This document shows, piece by piece, positions 31,685 through 43,358 of a stretch of DNA of 64,000 bases. The position numbers were made by a program, and so were the translations under genes. Origin of the DNA: Symbiodinium natans (Eukaryota > Sar > Dinophyceae > Suessiales > Symbiodiniaceae); NCBI GenBank assembly GCA_905221605.1, contig CAJNDS010000302.1, forward strand, positions 398,450 through 462,449, written 5' to 3'. The stretch's first letter is position 1, and each line of letters begins with the position of its first letter. The notes beneath the pieces are model-generated. The model worked only from the letters and a program-made list of their open reading frames with translations, was not told the DNA's origin and did no database searches.

Positions 31685-33561
31685 CTAGCTCCTGGCTTCA
31701 TCTGGATAAGGCATCTCCTGCATGGCGATCGTGGCGGTGTAGAGTCCGTCGCGTCGATAGTTGATGAAATAGTCGGCTGTTCCATGGTTTCCGATGGACT
31801 CAAGGATCGGCAGCCCCAGCGCATGCCAGAGGTGGAGGTGCCGACGGTCCCGCCGGAGTTGCGCAGAGGCGAGGCGGTAGTTCCAGACCGTGTACAAGGC
31901 GACGTTCCAGTCGTTGAAGGCAGCCGAGTTCTCCATCTTGAGCATGGCACCGTCCCAGCTGAACTTCGTCAACACGGCCGTGGCTGCCGTCAGCAACCCC
32001 AAGGCCACATTCTCCTATACTCCCCTTTAGAACCCTAGCAAAAAAATATTTGAAAAATATCCTCTGGGGTTTTATATAAACAAAAACAACTCTCCCAAAG
32101 GGATATAGTCTCCTGCCGGAACTTAAGACTGGGACCATGAAGTGCATCACCCAGGTCGGCGTCCTCGGCCTCGTTGAAGACGGCCAACAGGATCTCGAAG
32201 AAGCGGAGCCACGTGAGTTTCTGATGGTAGGCCTTCAAAGACGCGGGATCCATGACCTGCTTGGTTTGAAGGTGGGCTAAGTAGTTCTGCACAATGGGCA
32301 TGCGGACCAAAATCCATTGAACGATTTCCCGCTGCTTGGTGACGTTGGGCATGCGTTTCATCTCGCCCATGATGTTGAGGAGGCTGACCTCCGGATCCTC
32401 GATGCCAAGCTCGGTCAGTGTCAGAAGATCCGTCATGTTCGAGTCTGTCAGCTGCCATGCCCAGTCACCCTCGGCCTTGCCCACTTCAAAGCCCACAGCG
32501 GCCATGGTGTCGGCGAGCGCCTTCGCAGTGACGGCGGAGATGTGCTCGCAGTTGCAGCTGTTGTTCGTAATCTGCATGTCCGCCGAACCCTCCCTGATGG
32601 CGGCCTGGGCATCCGCGTAGAAGCGTGTTGACAGCTCTGCATTGGCGACGGACCCGAGCATGTCCCACATCTTCTGCGCCTCTGGCGGCATCTCGATGCT
32701 CGTCAGGTTTAGCTTCATACGCTTCGTGTAGTCAAGGAAGGTCGAGAGCAGCAGGCTGGCATAGATGTGCTGCCGACTCGTCGTGTGCAGGGCAGCAGCC
32801 TGCAGCAGCTCGAAGGTGCGGCGCACCACCGGCGGCAGCGACTCGTCGTCTGGCACGTCGAGGCGCCTCGGTTCGCCTGTGTTGTAGGGTCCCGTCGTGC
32901 AGCCTGCTGTGAGCAGCCCAGACACGCTGCGCTGCACGATGTGCGTCAGCTTCTCCACGATGTGCGTCTCCTGGAACCTCGCGGACTCGGCGTCTTTCAC
33001 CTCTGCGTGCTCCTTCTCGTCGGCACCGCTGGAGGTCAGTGCGGTGCCCAGGGGATCGATGACCTCATAGCGTTGCTGTTGATTTTTGCAGAAAGGGTTC
33101 CTGCCCTCAGTGTGCTCGAAAGCCCACTGCAGCAGGTGGTCTACGCCATGACTCGTCATATTCAAGCCGGACTTCAACATTTTGTAGATGCCGGTCTTGG
33201 CGCGGGCGTGGAACGCCGAGTTCATGCCAGTGATCAACGTCTCAAGGATGCTCTGCTTACTCTGCTTCCATGTCATGCCCTCCGACTCCCCCTTGCGGTG
33301 CTTGTTCAAGCATGCCATCAGCGCGGACGGCTTCACTCCGGTTCCCAGCTGCTGCAGGAACTGGTGACTTTCAAGGTCACCGGCTTTCTCCGACAACGCC
33401 CCAGTCTCCAACGAGTACCACATCTCAACGTCCGAGGCGTGGCACATCGCAGCCGGAGTTTCCATAGCCTCATCATCAGCCTCAAGTGACGTCCGCGAGC
33501 GGATCGCCCAGGCAGATGGCAAAATGGACGCGACAATCGCGGCACTGGCCAAGCGGGACAT
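31685..33561 (-). CDS. Secreted or lumenal glycoprotein-like protein, unknown function
   Basis: Two exons, 32113-33561 and 31685-32014, give about 592 aa. ATG at 33561 starts a typical signal peptide (MSRLASAAIVASILPSAWA). The mature part is mostly helical-looking, with several Asn-X-Ser/Thr sites (NMTS, NLTS, NNSC, NMTD, NVTK) and few cysteines, consistent with export through the ER. No family recognised.
The intron 32015-32112 is a family D element with GA-AG borders (CGGCAG|GAGACT ... TATAG|GAGAAT), phase 0; without splicing the frame ends in the element. TTGTAG five bases before the ATG context could be a trans-splice or intron acceptor. GC-rich wobble bases support coding. A further GA donor at the stop (GCCAG|GAGCTAG) could extend the gene. 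Confidence 0.8.
32015..32112. mobile_element. Family D element serving as a GA-AG intron
   Basis: Ends TATACTCCCCTTT and AAAGGGATATA are inverted; TCTCC flanks both sides. On the minus strand AGGAGA occurs at both junctions, so the exact splice point within it is ambiguous but the product is the same. Confidence 0.85.
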
Positions 33562-33569
33562 GGGCAGCT

Positions 33570-34360
33570 ACAACGGGTTGTATAAGAAAAGGTTGGCGTT
33601 CGCAGGATGCTACTGGATTAGACAGGCACCTCGTGGAAACCTGCCGTGTCTTGAGCATGCAATTCAGTACAGCATGTAGGCAGAATGCACATCTGCACAT
33701 GATTTTGGGGCACCATGTGGCAATGTGGGAAACTTAAGCACATAAAACAGGAGCTTTTCGCCTAGCCACAATTCGGGGAACACCGTCCCCCCCACCCCCC
33801 TTGCTGCCACAGAAGGCCCTGGCACGCCAGCCAAGCCCCCAATCCCATCCCGGCACCTCGTTACCCAGTACTGCAGCGGATGGGCAGTGGATGTAGAGCC
33901 GGGCTCGAGATACCTGTACACAGAAGTTTTTTGGGACGAGAAGGCGGCTGGTTGACCAGGACTTCTGTCATGAACTGCCTACTGTACTACTACTTGCTTA
34001 AGAACCCCCCGAATAAAGACCTAAAGCATAGTTAGTAATAGTCCCTTCATTACCCTTATAAGGGAAAAAGTTTTGTTTTGTTTTTTTTTTTTGGGGGGGG
34101 GGTTCTTAAGCAATTCGTAGTGTAGCTGCGTAAACCTCCATGAGGATCAGAAAACTGGGCGAGGTCAGCATTTGCTGGAAGACGGTGAATCTAAATTTGG
34201 TGGCGTTGTCCTTACGGAATATTGTGTGATAACAGAGGCACAAAACATTCAGGACCAGCATACCGATGAACCCCGCCCCCCCCACCCCCCCCACCCCCAA
34301 TTATGACACAGGAAGTGCCACCAAGCAGCGGATGCGTCCGGAGTAATTCCTTGTCGCTTC
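33570..34360. other. Upstream flank of the glycoprotein gene; no firm gene
   Basis: C-run at 33785, T12/G9 at 34078-34102 and C-runs at 34275-34300. A minus-strand open stretch 34110-34290 (IGMLVLNVLCLCYHTIFRK...) looks membrane-like and may be an exon, but nothing joins to it. Confidence 0.35.
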
Positions 34361-34364
34361 AACT

Positions 34365-34485
34365 ACAAGGAGGGGCCCCCTAGTTATAATAGAGTTCGAA
34401 GAGCCCTAAATTGGGTTATAAGGATCCTAAATTAGGCTATACGTCCCCTAACTACAGTTAGTACAGGAAGGGGGCCCCTCCTTGT
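34365..34485. mobile_element. Family A element, intact ends
   Basis: ACAAGGAGGGGCCCCCTAG at the left and GGGGGCCCCTCCTTGT at the right, 121 bases. No obvious flanking direct repeat. Confidence 0.9.
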
Positions 34486-34634
34486 ATTTGAGGCCCCCAA
34501 AAACCTCCCCATTCTAAAAGGGTCTAAAAGGGTCCCAAGGTGAGGCTTAGGGCCAGGGACCCGTATGACAACAGCGAACTCTTGTGAGCACGGAAGGATG
34601 TACTACGGAAGGAAACATGCGCGACCCCCAAGCC

Positions 34635-34845
34635 CCCCTAAACCCTAAACCCTAAACCCTAAACCCTAAACCCTAAACCCTAGGTCTGTGCGACATTTGC
34701 CGATGTAACGATCCATGGTTTCCTGTGATAGCTTCAACTTGCGACGTCCGGAACTGTCAACCGTGTCTTAGGGTTTAGGGTTGATAGGGTTGATAGGCCT
34801 TAGGGTTTAGGGTTTAGGGTTTAGGGTTTCGGGTTTAGGCAAATA
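34635..34845. repeat. CCCTAAA array then TTTAGGG array
   Basis: Opposite-orientation arrays 34635-34683 and about 34767-34840 around a 90-base unique island. A worn family D-like segment follows at 34946-35030. Confidence 0.9.
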
Positions 34846-35817
34846 CCTGGCCTAAAGCATCCAAGACACGTCCAGCTGGAGCATGAAGCTAGCCTGAACC
34901 CAGGTATCCTGACAGGCGGATAAAAACGGCGACATCATCGTCTGTTTATCTATGCTCCCAACAGAACCCTTTTTTTCTACTTATGATTCCTTTGGGTTTA
35001 TATAAATGCAAATACAACATGTATCCTAAGGCCCTGAGGGTGCTAACAGCAAGCTTGACCAAGCAAAACGAAACGCGATGGGCTTTTTTTCCAACTTCTG
35101 CAAACTTGACTGAGACGACGATTGGCGATGCCCTGTCGGGCCACACTTTCCGCCTGCAACAAAAAAAGGGTGGCCAGTTTGAGGACAGAGATTCGACGTG
35201 TTCGTGCGACGCTTCTGACCAAGGACACCGGGCTTTGCAATGTGGATATCCCCTAAATACCCCAAGCGTTAACCAGATCCTGGCTCGGGAGGCTCGCTAT
35301 CTGCTGTCAAGCCCGGGGCGGTAAGGTTACACAGAGCAACCTTAAAAGGTTACAAAGAGCAACCTTACAGTCCCTTAGGGGTTTAGGGTTTAGGGGGATC
35401 ATCCGATCGCCTCGAGCGTGAGGCTTCCAGTGTAAAGCCTGGGCTTCTGTGGGTTGTAGGTTTTCTGAGCTTCTGAGCCAGGTGACTTGATGTCTTGAGG
35501 ACTTGGCCCAACTACTAAAAGACAGTAATGGTCAACGAGCCGCACCTAGAAAGGCGTCATGCTGTCCACCCTAGGCTCTAGGATCCATAGAGCCAGGGCC
35601 CACAAAGCAGCTCTAGGGCTTACCGAAACCATACCTTTAGCAGTTTGTTGGCCCTCAACCCTACACCCTGCACCCTAAAAGACTCTAAACTCCCCAAGCA
35701 AGACTGCCAAAGGCGGGACCAGTGGCTGCTCGAGTAAGCTCCCCGAGCCGCGTTCCATCTCGATGCCCTTGCAGTCCGGAGAGGCCTATCAATGTCGAGT
35801 CGATCTGGGGGGATGTT

Positions 35818-35915
35818 CGAAAATAGGAGGTACCCTGAAAGGGGGTCCCCTTAAAGGGGATTCTATTCTATTTTGGGGTATAAGAGGTGTACCCCTATTT
35901 TGGGAAATAACCATC
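35818..35915. mobile_element. Inverted-repeat element, single family
   Basis: CGAAAATAGGAGGTACCCT at the left pairs with GGTGTACCCCTATTTTGGG at the right. Resembles family C in its ends but has a different interior. Confidence 0.6.
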
Positions 35916-36564
35916 TAGGACCCTAAGCCCTACAAGCCAAAACAAAAGTCCAACGAAAGGTCACAGGGGTCGTCCAGGAACGTCAGAACAACAGCTGTTC
36001 AGCAACGGCTGTTCAGCAACTTATAGCTTCTCTTGCTAGTGAAGCTAAGGTGACATGTGTTGGACCCGGATGATTCTGCAGGCTTTTGCTCGCGCCATGT
36101 ATGGTGCGCCTGAGGAATGCTGGGAGGCAGCTGCGTTGGGAGAAAAACATCCATCCACAGCAAGGGCCCCGGTATCTCGACGCTGCGACTACTCCCAGAC
36201 CCTAAACCCTAAACCCTAAACCCTGAACCGGCCTCTGCCGTGGCTGCCGTGGGTGGCGGCGGTGGTGGCGGCTCCCCAGCTCCATCGGGGAAGATCCAGG
36301 TCAGAAAGGAGGAGAGGTGGATCCGATCGTCCTGGCCGGCAGCACAAGGGAGTCGTTCACATTCTACTCTAGATGTATACTGGAGATGAGTATATATACG
36401 CTTTGCTATAATATATTCTATAACATCCACTGTGGGACTCCCCAGCCTGAACAGCACCCGAGGCAGAGGCGAGTGTCTGCACATGATGGTCCTGGGTGCA
36501 GGCGGTCGCAAGCACCAACCATCATTCCAGCTGCGATCGCAAGAGCAGTTGCGATTGTAAGAAG

Positions 36565-36663
36565 TCACCCTAAACCCTAAACCCTAAACCCTAAACCCTA
36601 AACCCTAAACCCTAAACCCTAAACCCTAAACCCTAAACCCTAAACCCTAAACCCTAAAACTAA
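36565..36663. repeat. CCCTAAA array, 14 units
   Basis: Perfect units starting at the end of a minus-strand open stretch (36235-36560) that I could not identify. Confidence 0.95.
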
Positions 36664-36788
36664 AAGGCCTGAAAGGGGGTTGGCCTAATTTGCAAGGGGC
36701 TCTTTGCTTGGGTCTTTTATTGCCCAGGCACCGGGATGTCCAAAGCCGCCAGCACGGCAGAAAGGTGGGCCACCTTCACAAGAGGTGT

Positions 36789-36911
36789 ACAAGGAGGGGC
36801 CCCCTTACTCTACTAACTGTAGTGAAGGGACTTACAACCTAATTTAGGATGATTATAACCCAATTTCGGGCTCTCATAACTCTACTTATAACTAGGGGGC
36901 CCCCTCCTTGT
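36789..36911. mobile_element. Family A element with 8-base target duplication
   Basis: Element ACAAGG...CCTTGT flanked by AGAGGTGT at 36781-36788 and again at 36912-36919. This is the only family A copy here with a perfect flanking repeat, suggesting recent movement and an 8-base duplication. Confidence 0.9.
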
Positions 36912-37614
36912 AGAGGTGTAATTAATTTAGACATTAAAATATGCGAAACCGCACTCACAGTCAGTACGCTGGCCAACACAAGACATCCGCGATGAGGCTA
37001 CGTGCGGGTTGCCTGAATCTTGTCCTCGTGGTCTGCTAGTCCCGCTTGCCGGACACTGCCTCAAGAGGAATACGCCAGCTCGTGCATGACACTTGCAGGC
37101 AATGCCGCCTAACAACTGCCGACAAGTGACGAGCAATGCTTTCTTTGGCACTGCAACGACTGCTCCTCAGAATTGGCAAGGGTTCAGGGCAGCAGAAGCA
37201 GCAGCAACCCGTGACCCCGACACCTCCTGTTTAGGGCTGCTTTTGTTGCCACCTAGCTGCCTTCAACGACGCATTGCAGGGCAACACCGCTGGCAAAACA
37301 TGCTGCCGCCGTGCTTTTACATTTTTTTGCACAAGACCTTGCGTAGCATCGGAAAACCACCAACAACCACCCAAACTAACACAAATCAAACCCACGCACC
37401 GACGCACGCATGTCAACCTACAGACTGTTCAGGCGCATGAGGGTTTAGGGTTTAGAGCTTCGGACCTTAGGGCGTATGGCATATGGCCACATCTAAGATC
37501 CTCTGCGGTGAGAAGTTGATGCCACGATGCTGTGCAGAATATCAAGGCAGACAGGGCTCTTCGCAGGGGCGCCCTGGTTGGAAGCCTGCTTCGATGCAGG
37601 GATGCTGATGATTT

Positions 37615-37962
37615 GGGGCTAGGGTTTAGGGTTTAGGGTTTAGGGTTTAGGGTTTAGGGTTTAGGGTTTAGGGTTTAGGGTTTAGGGTTTAGGTTTAGGG
37701 TTTAGGGTTTAGGGTTTTAGGGTTTAGGGTTTCGGGTTTCGGGTTTAGGGTTTTTAGGGTTTAGGGTCTAGCATAGGGGCCTTGTGGACTTGAGGTTGAA
37801 TCGCTCACTTCTCGATCAAGCCTGAGACACTGCCAGGCTCTTTGTCTTTTTTTAAACCCTAAACCCTAAACCCTACACCCTGGACCCTAAACCCTACACC
37901 CTGGACCCTAAACCCTAAACCCTAAACCCTAAACCCTAAACCCTAAACCCTAACCCTGGGGG
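37615..37962. repeat. TTTAGGG then CCCTAAA arrays, head to head
   Basis: TTTAGGG 37615-37769 with GGGTTTC variants; CCCTAAA 37853-37957 with two CCCTACACCCTGGA interruptions; then G12. Confidence 0.95.
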
Positions 37963-38169
37963 GGGGGGGGGTGCGGCTCTGGCAATTTGGGCTTCAGCCC
38001 TTGCTATTTGAATTGGCTTCTTGGGCGCTCGTATTTGTAGTATCACTCCGGAGGGCTATGCCCTAAGGATCCATGTACCTATGTGGTCTTTTCTTGGGCC
38101 TTAAAGGGGTTCCGAAATAGCAGCTTTAGGGCCCAAGTGTATACTATATAGATCGGTGCATGGATCCTT

Positions 38170-38368
38170 ACAAGGAGGGGCCTCCTCTAACTGAACATAA
38201 GGGACTTATAACCTAATTTAGGATCCTTATAACCCAATTTAGGGCTCTTGCAACTCTACTTGTAACTAGGGGGGGCCCACCCTAAACCCTAAACCCTAAA
38301 CCCTAAACCCTAAACCCTAAACCCTAAACCCTAAACCCTAAACCCTAAACCCTAAACGCCCTTCCTTG
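38170..38368. mobile_element. Family A element split by a CCCTAAA array
   Basis: ACAAGGAGGGGCCTCCTC at the left, the normal interior, GGGGGGGCCCA at 38270-38280, then 75 bases of CCCTAAA (38281-38355), then CGCCCTTCCTTGT. The array therefore lies inside the terminal inverted repeat. Confidence 0.9.
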
Positions 38369-38487
38369 TAGGGATGAAGAGAAATCGACACTGCAGTTTC
38401 CATCGTGCGAAGCACGTTGCCTCTGCATCCCCGATCGGCTTGGCCGGGTCGGATGGGGGCGAGGCCACGGCCTTGCAAAGGAGGCCC

Positions 38488-38562
38488 CTCAACCCTAAAC
38501 CCTAAACCCTAAACCCTAAACCCTAAACCCTAAACCCTAAACCCTAAACCCTAAACCCTGAA
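38488..38562. repeat. CCCTAAA array
   Basis: Ten perfect units 120 bases after the element-borne array. The 38375-38485 island is open on the minus strand but unassigned. Confidence 0.94.
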
Positions 38563-38633
38563 AGCTTTGATTCCAGGAGGGCCGGGCTTCCCTCTCAGAT
38601 AACTTGACACGAAGCAACGAGGCCACACAATTC

Positions 38634-38726
38634 TATGCTCCCTTAGAGCCTTAATAATAAGAACATTCCTGATGTCCTCTTGGGTTGTATGTAAACAAAA
38701 ATATAAATAATTCACAGGGGGGATAT
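38634..38726. mobile_element. Family D element copy
   Basis: TATGCTCCCTTAGAGCCTTA at the left, GTCCTCTTGGGTTGTATGT inside, and CAGGGGGGATATA at the right, matching the introns at 19115 and 32015. Confidence 0.85.
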
Positions 38727-38784
38727 AGAATTTCGAGCTGACGTGGGTTTCCTTTTGCCGCCCGCCAAGCCTACCACTCTCGGA

Positions 38785-38885
38785 CAGGGTTTAGGGGTTA
38801 GGGTTTATAGGGTTTATAGGGTTTAGAGGGTTTATGGGGCTTGTAGGGTTTATAGGGTTCGTAGGGTTTGTAGGGTTTAGAGGCG
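38785..38885. repeat. Nine-base array TAGGGTTTA
   Basis: About ten 9-mers (GGGTTTATA, GGGTTTAGA, GGGTTTGTA), another length variant of the heptamer, bordering a minus-strand open stretch (38886-38975). Confidence 0.88.
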
Positions 38886-39379
38886 TGGCGTCCTCTGCAA
38901 TCGCAGCTTCTGCAGTAACCTCTGCGAGTTGTTGGACGTTCCTGCCGGCGACCGACCACTCTTGCAGACAAGGACATGTAGCTTCACTTACACTCACACC
39001 CTCCTGCTTTGGTCAAATCCATGGCTTCGCTGAGCCTGCACACTCAGTCTCTCAGCATTCCTTCAACATGGGCTAAGCCGCGAAACCCAACCCTCTCCAT
39101 CGCGTGCACATCAGGTAAAGTCTGAGAATGGAGAAGACTCCAAGCAGATTCCCACATGAAAGCCACATGTTCGGTGGCGAAGCGTTTTAAGCCCGAACCC
39201 TGTAAGCCCTAATTAAGCCCTAAACGTTGCGGGGTTGGCATTGGGATCAGGACCCACTTCTGGCAGTCTTTGCAAGCTGCACGGGCCCTGTGCGGATCAC
39301 GTAGAGTGGCTGTTCTTGCGAATGGTGTGGAATCCGCAAAGCTGAGCGAACTAAGATGCACTGGAGATCCTAACATGAT

Positions 39380-39646
39380 TCAGGGGAGGTTCCTTGTTGA
39401 AGAGCTATACTGGAAGACTTGGGCAAGCCCCACCCTCACTGACACCTCTGCGCTTGCGGCGTCCAGCGCGCAAAGGCAGGGTACTGGGACCAGGCGTTCA
39501 CGGAAGGCTCGGCCATGCCAGGCTGCCACTGCAAACTTCTCTGTCGCGATGTGCACATCATGGTAGTCTACTTCTGAGTAATGCGGCAAGGGGCCCATAT
39601 TTGCAACGAATGATCTGACGCTGGTGAAGTGCTGCCTCAAAAGCAC
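39380..39646 (-). CDS. Candidate exon, unknown protein
   Basis: 88 codons open, with segments VRSFVANMGPLPHYSEVDYH and ATEKFAVAAWHGRAFRERLV. Two other minus-strand open stretches overlap or follow upstream (39558-39770 and 39767-39964), so this may be one gene interrupted by frameshifts or short introns. No domain recognised. Confidence 0.3.
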   Translation of the reverse strand: MLLRQHFTSVRSFVANMGPLPHYSEVDYHDVHIATEKFAVAAWHGRAFRERLVPVPCLCALDAASAEVSVRVGLAQVFQYSSSTRNLP

Positions 39647-40566
39647 AGCACAGGTGGTGGCACACTTCCGTGGGAGGGACGCTTACGTGAGTCTTGAAGA
39701 GCTGTCCCCCAACAAGCGGCGTTTCCATAGCTGCACGCACAGTTCGTTGAACAATTGCTTGAAGCTTCATGGGGCTATGTAACCGGCTGCACTTGAGCTT
39801 GTAGTCCTACATAGAATTATTCTAACCTGCCATAGGCATCCACTCATGTTACAGGACTCGCTCCCGCCCTCATCAAGGGAAGACGAGCACTCCTGGGCGT
39901 CTGAGATCATGGGGTCCCGTCTCAAAAGGGATCTCCTACAAGCAAGCCTCACTGAGAACAGCACGCTTGACGTTCAGAAGGATGGGTTAAGTTAGCACAG
40001 CAAACAAGCCAGCCCGTGTTTTGTGTGGTACCGGACAACGGGAGAGGGATCCTGAGGGAGGGGGGGAGATTGGGGGTTGCCCTAGAGTAGGCTTCATGCT
40101 TGTTTTCGTTTTCGGGAGGTCAGGAGGAAAGGCTCATGCAGATGCCCGGTGTCGCTTGGAAGAGATGTGGCTGAGTCGCCAAAACTAAGTTTTTCTGAAG
40201 AAGCCTGACAAGAAAATGCCTTCCGCAACCCAGGAAAGCCTAAAACCCTACCGCGATCCAGAAGTACCTTAATCTAAGGTCTGCTGGGGAAGAGGCGCAG
40301 GTAAAGCCTACAAACTTTTGATTCTATAACCCGAAGTGAGGTGACTTTCGAGGTTGCCGCCAGTCTCCGCTGCTGCTCTTCCTGGTGGTACGAGGTTGTG
40401 GGCGTCGTTTAGTGTGAGGTGTCAAGGTTTTGTCTGCGCGCGTTGCTGCTGTATACATGTCGTAGCCGGGTCCGTTTGCAAGAAAGCGACAACAACCTGC
40501 AGCTACATTGAGGGCAGCATGGCGACAATGATGATGGCAAGGTCATCACTGGTGACCCTAGCGGCT

Positions 40567-41208
40567 CTAGCGCGAAAAACATCCTATGCCCGACTCAGTT
40601 GACTCAGTTGCTGGTTCCTGCTCCCTTCTACTGGTCGTGCTGCCACTGTGACCGGTTGGCAAGGCTGAGATGACTTCACGACAAGTGCGACAGAACGACC
40701 GAATACGAATCACACTCGCAGGCGGCTGGATACAGTTAAAGTGCCACTGCAGTTTGTTCCATAGTTCACGTGCCACACCATCTGTCGATGCTTTGCTTCT
40801 GCTTGCTACCATGCCGACCCGAAAGCTTAGGTTGAACCAGCTTCCCTGGAGCCTTCTCCACCGTGGACTGCTGCACACGCAGGCGCCTGGCGGGATCATT
40901 CGGAAGAGCGACGGATGCTTCGTGAACAAAAAGTGGCCTTCGAAGATCCAAGTACTTTGAGGGCTATACCGTCTGCGGCATGCCACCGACTCGTAGCATG
41001 CGCGCATGAGGGGCTTCGTAGGTCGACTGCATGTAAGGGCATGCTCCGTAGCTATGCCCTGAAAGGTGCCTGGGCATGTCGGCACTGCTGCATCGGCCAG
41101 CATTGCACGACCAGGCTTTCCCCGACATTGGCACAACCGGCCACTGAGAAACGCTTGTAGGATCTTCGAAGGAATCCTCCTAGAAGCCACATGCAAAGTG
41201 GGTCCCAA
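40567..41208 (-). CDS. Orphan 213-codon open frame
   Basis: Open from 41208 to a stop at 40567. Composition is rich in Arg, Ser and Cys with no domain or signal peptide. The opposite strand is also open for long stretches, which weakens the case. May be a retained coding fragment. Confidence 0.2.
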   Translation of the reverse strand: MGPTLHVASRRIPSKILQAFLSGRLCQCRGKPGRAMLADAAVPTCPGTFQGIATEHALTCSRPTKPLMRACYESVACRRRYSPQSTWIFEGHFLFTKHPSLFRMIPPGACVCSSPRWRRLQGSWFNLSFRVGMVASRSKASTDGVARELWNKLQWHFNCIQPPASVIRIRSFCRTCREVISALPTGHSGSTTSRREQEPATESTESGIGCFSR

Positions 41209-41352
41209 ACCCTATACAGCCTACAATCCCTATAAGCCTGTAAACCCTATGTTCTGCTATAAACCCGATAAATCCGATAAGCCCAATAAACCCCATAAAC
41301 CCTATAAACCCTACAATAAACCCCAAAAAACCCATAACCCCCACAAGCCACA
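41190..41352. repeat. Degenerate CCCTATAAA repeats
   Basis: Loose 9-base units (ACCCTATAA, GCCCAATAA, CCCCATAAA) continuing from the preceding open frame. Confidence 0.8.
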
Positions 41353-41364
41353 AAGCCTAAACTG

Positions 41365-43260
41365 CAAAAGCATCGCCTTCCTTCGTCCCAGTAGCGCATC
41401 CAGTCTTAGCTCCCGGCTTGGCATCCAGCTCCCGCTGCAGCTGGAGCTTCTGTTCATCCTTGGCAAATATAAGGGATTTCATTGGAGTTGGGCAGGAAAC
41501 TTTTGTGGGGTTTCCGAAAGTAGGGTACAGTACCCTGTCTTTGTTTTTTTTTTTTTTTTTTGGGGGGGGGGGGGGAACGTCTGCAAATATTACGAATTCC
41601 TCACTGCCCGAGCTGTTTAGGCCCCGGCAAGACACTTGCTCTTCATCTCGCACTCGGTGGCCTCTGCGTGGACATCAGCCATCCTCACAGAGCGATGCAA
41701 GTGCCCACAGAAGAACCTTCGAGGGGCTCACCTGAGGAAAGGCTTGTGGGACCCTGCAGTACCTGAGAAGACGCATTCTCAAGCCGAGCTTCCCTTTTCT
41801 CGCCTACTCAGGGTTTGGGGGGTAGGGGTTGGAGGAGCTTTTTTGGGGGGACAGCTTGTCCAACACACAGGCACTCGACCGACCTCACGCTCTGCTTCTC
41901 CAACTGCTCGCGGTTGTCTTGCAGCTCCTCAAACCGGAAGGCTCATGAGATCTAAGTAGGGCCATGAAAGACTGGGGCGTGCTTGAGGCCTCGCTTTCTG
42001 CCGACGGCGGCGAAAGATTTTGCTCCAAGCTTATAGTTGCTTCCACCCGGGCATCCTGAAGGTGTTAACAGTCCGATGAACGTTCCATTTTCAAAAACAG
42101 CATAGATTATAAAACAGTACCATGCCAAGAGGTTCCCGCAACTTGTCTACCCTCACCTACCTACACACTCCCTTACAATACTAGCTGAAGTTAAGGAACT
42201 GATCACCTAATTTTGGATCCTTACAACCCGATTGGGGTTCTTATAACTCTACTTATAACTTGGGGCCCCTCCTTGCAATGCTGAAAGCAGGCACTTTTTC
42301 GCGGGATTGAAGGGCGCGACCTCCTCGATTCCTCTTGTGGTCGCTATCAGTGCAGCTAGTTAGATGTGGTGAGTTCTCTAAATTATGGTCCCTTGTTGCG
42401 GTCCCTTGTTGCGGTACCCTAAATATTCGGGGCCGCATTACAACTTACAATAGAAACCCCAAATGTGCGTACATCTTGGGGGGGGGGGGGGGGGCATTCA
42501 CCAAACTATGTGAGCGCAGTGGCAGAAGAAGCTTGTTGTAAAACACAATCGCATCAAGAAGCAGCATCTACCTGAAGTCATGTGGCTTACGTGGAGAACC
42601 CTGTAAAGAAAAGCAAGAAGCTGAAGAACAAGAGGCTGGCTTCAACTTAGGGTAAGCCCAAAGACTAGACTTCAAACCCTTTTGAACCTGGAAGCTGCTT
42701 CATGCCAGGACTGAGGGCCCTAAACCCTAAACCCGGAACCCTAAACCCTTAACCCAAGGCCTTCTGGAGCTTCTCCGCCTGGATGGTTGGGGCTGAGGAA
42801 TTCTTCTGTCGGGGCGGGACGGGGAGGACGGGGGGCAGGCAGTCGGGGATTGCGGAGTGTTGGGGGTTTTTGTGTTCGAGGCTTTGGGGGTGCGGGCTTT
42901 GCGTGGGGCTTGGGATGATTTCGAGGGTTTAGTTTTCAGCTGGCGGGGGTGGGCCAGCAGGCGTCCAAGCCTGGAGCGTCTGCTGGTTGAGCTTTGCCTT
43001 CTTCTGCTCGAGGACTGCCTTTGCCTAGCAGCGGGTGGGCATCCAAGCTGAGGAACGTGCAGATCGATCTTGAACTATAACTATGTACCATAGAGCTCAT
43101 AGATCCTACCCATTCTACTCATGCTACCCTTCACCCTTTTAGCACGTCCGAATTCAGGGAACCTACCGCATCTTGTTCATGACCAAGCACAGCAGTAAGC
43201 GTCGCACATCCTGCAGGGTGGAGCGCACGGGTGAGTCGCCATCCTGCAGATGGAGGTTTA
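41365..43260 (-). CDS. Candidate exons of a coiled-coil protein
   Basis: Several minus-strand islands read as amphipathic helix: 42950-43035 (AVLEQKKAKLNQQTLQAW), 42755-42805 (TIQAEKLQKA), 41868-41945 (FRFEELQDNREQLEKQSVRS) and 41365-41465 (AKDEQKLQLQRELDAKPG); 43165-43258 (DGDSPVRSTLQDVRRLLLCL) follows a CTGCAG|GAT acceptor. The shared strand, heptad-like Leu/Lys/Glu/Gln pattern and array or element spacing suggest one gene, but I did not close the phases, so exon membership is inference. A T21G13 run at 41547-41575 and a family C copy (43253-43358) would be intronic. Confidence 0.35.
42169..42279. mobile_element. Family A element, worn left end
   Basis: CCCTTACAATACTAGCTGAA at the left and AACTTGGGGCCCCTCCTTG at the right. 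Confidence 0.8.
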
Positions 43261-43358
43261 CGAGAATCGGGGACCACTAGTATAGACCTCCAAATACTAG
43301 GATCCCCTTATAATTGGAACCCCAATAAGGTACGCCGAATATCGTAAACTTCCAGAAT
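43253..43358. mobile_element. Family C element copy
   Basis: GGAGGTTTACGAGAATCGGG at the left and CGAATATCGTAAACTTCC at the right, with CCAAATACTAGGATCCCC inside. Confidence 0.8.

Noticed and set aside
34983-35324. Plus-strand 113-codon frame
   Set aside because: Three frames over this interval look equally coding-like, so no choice is justified.
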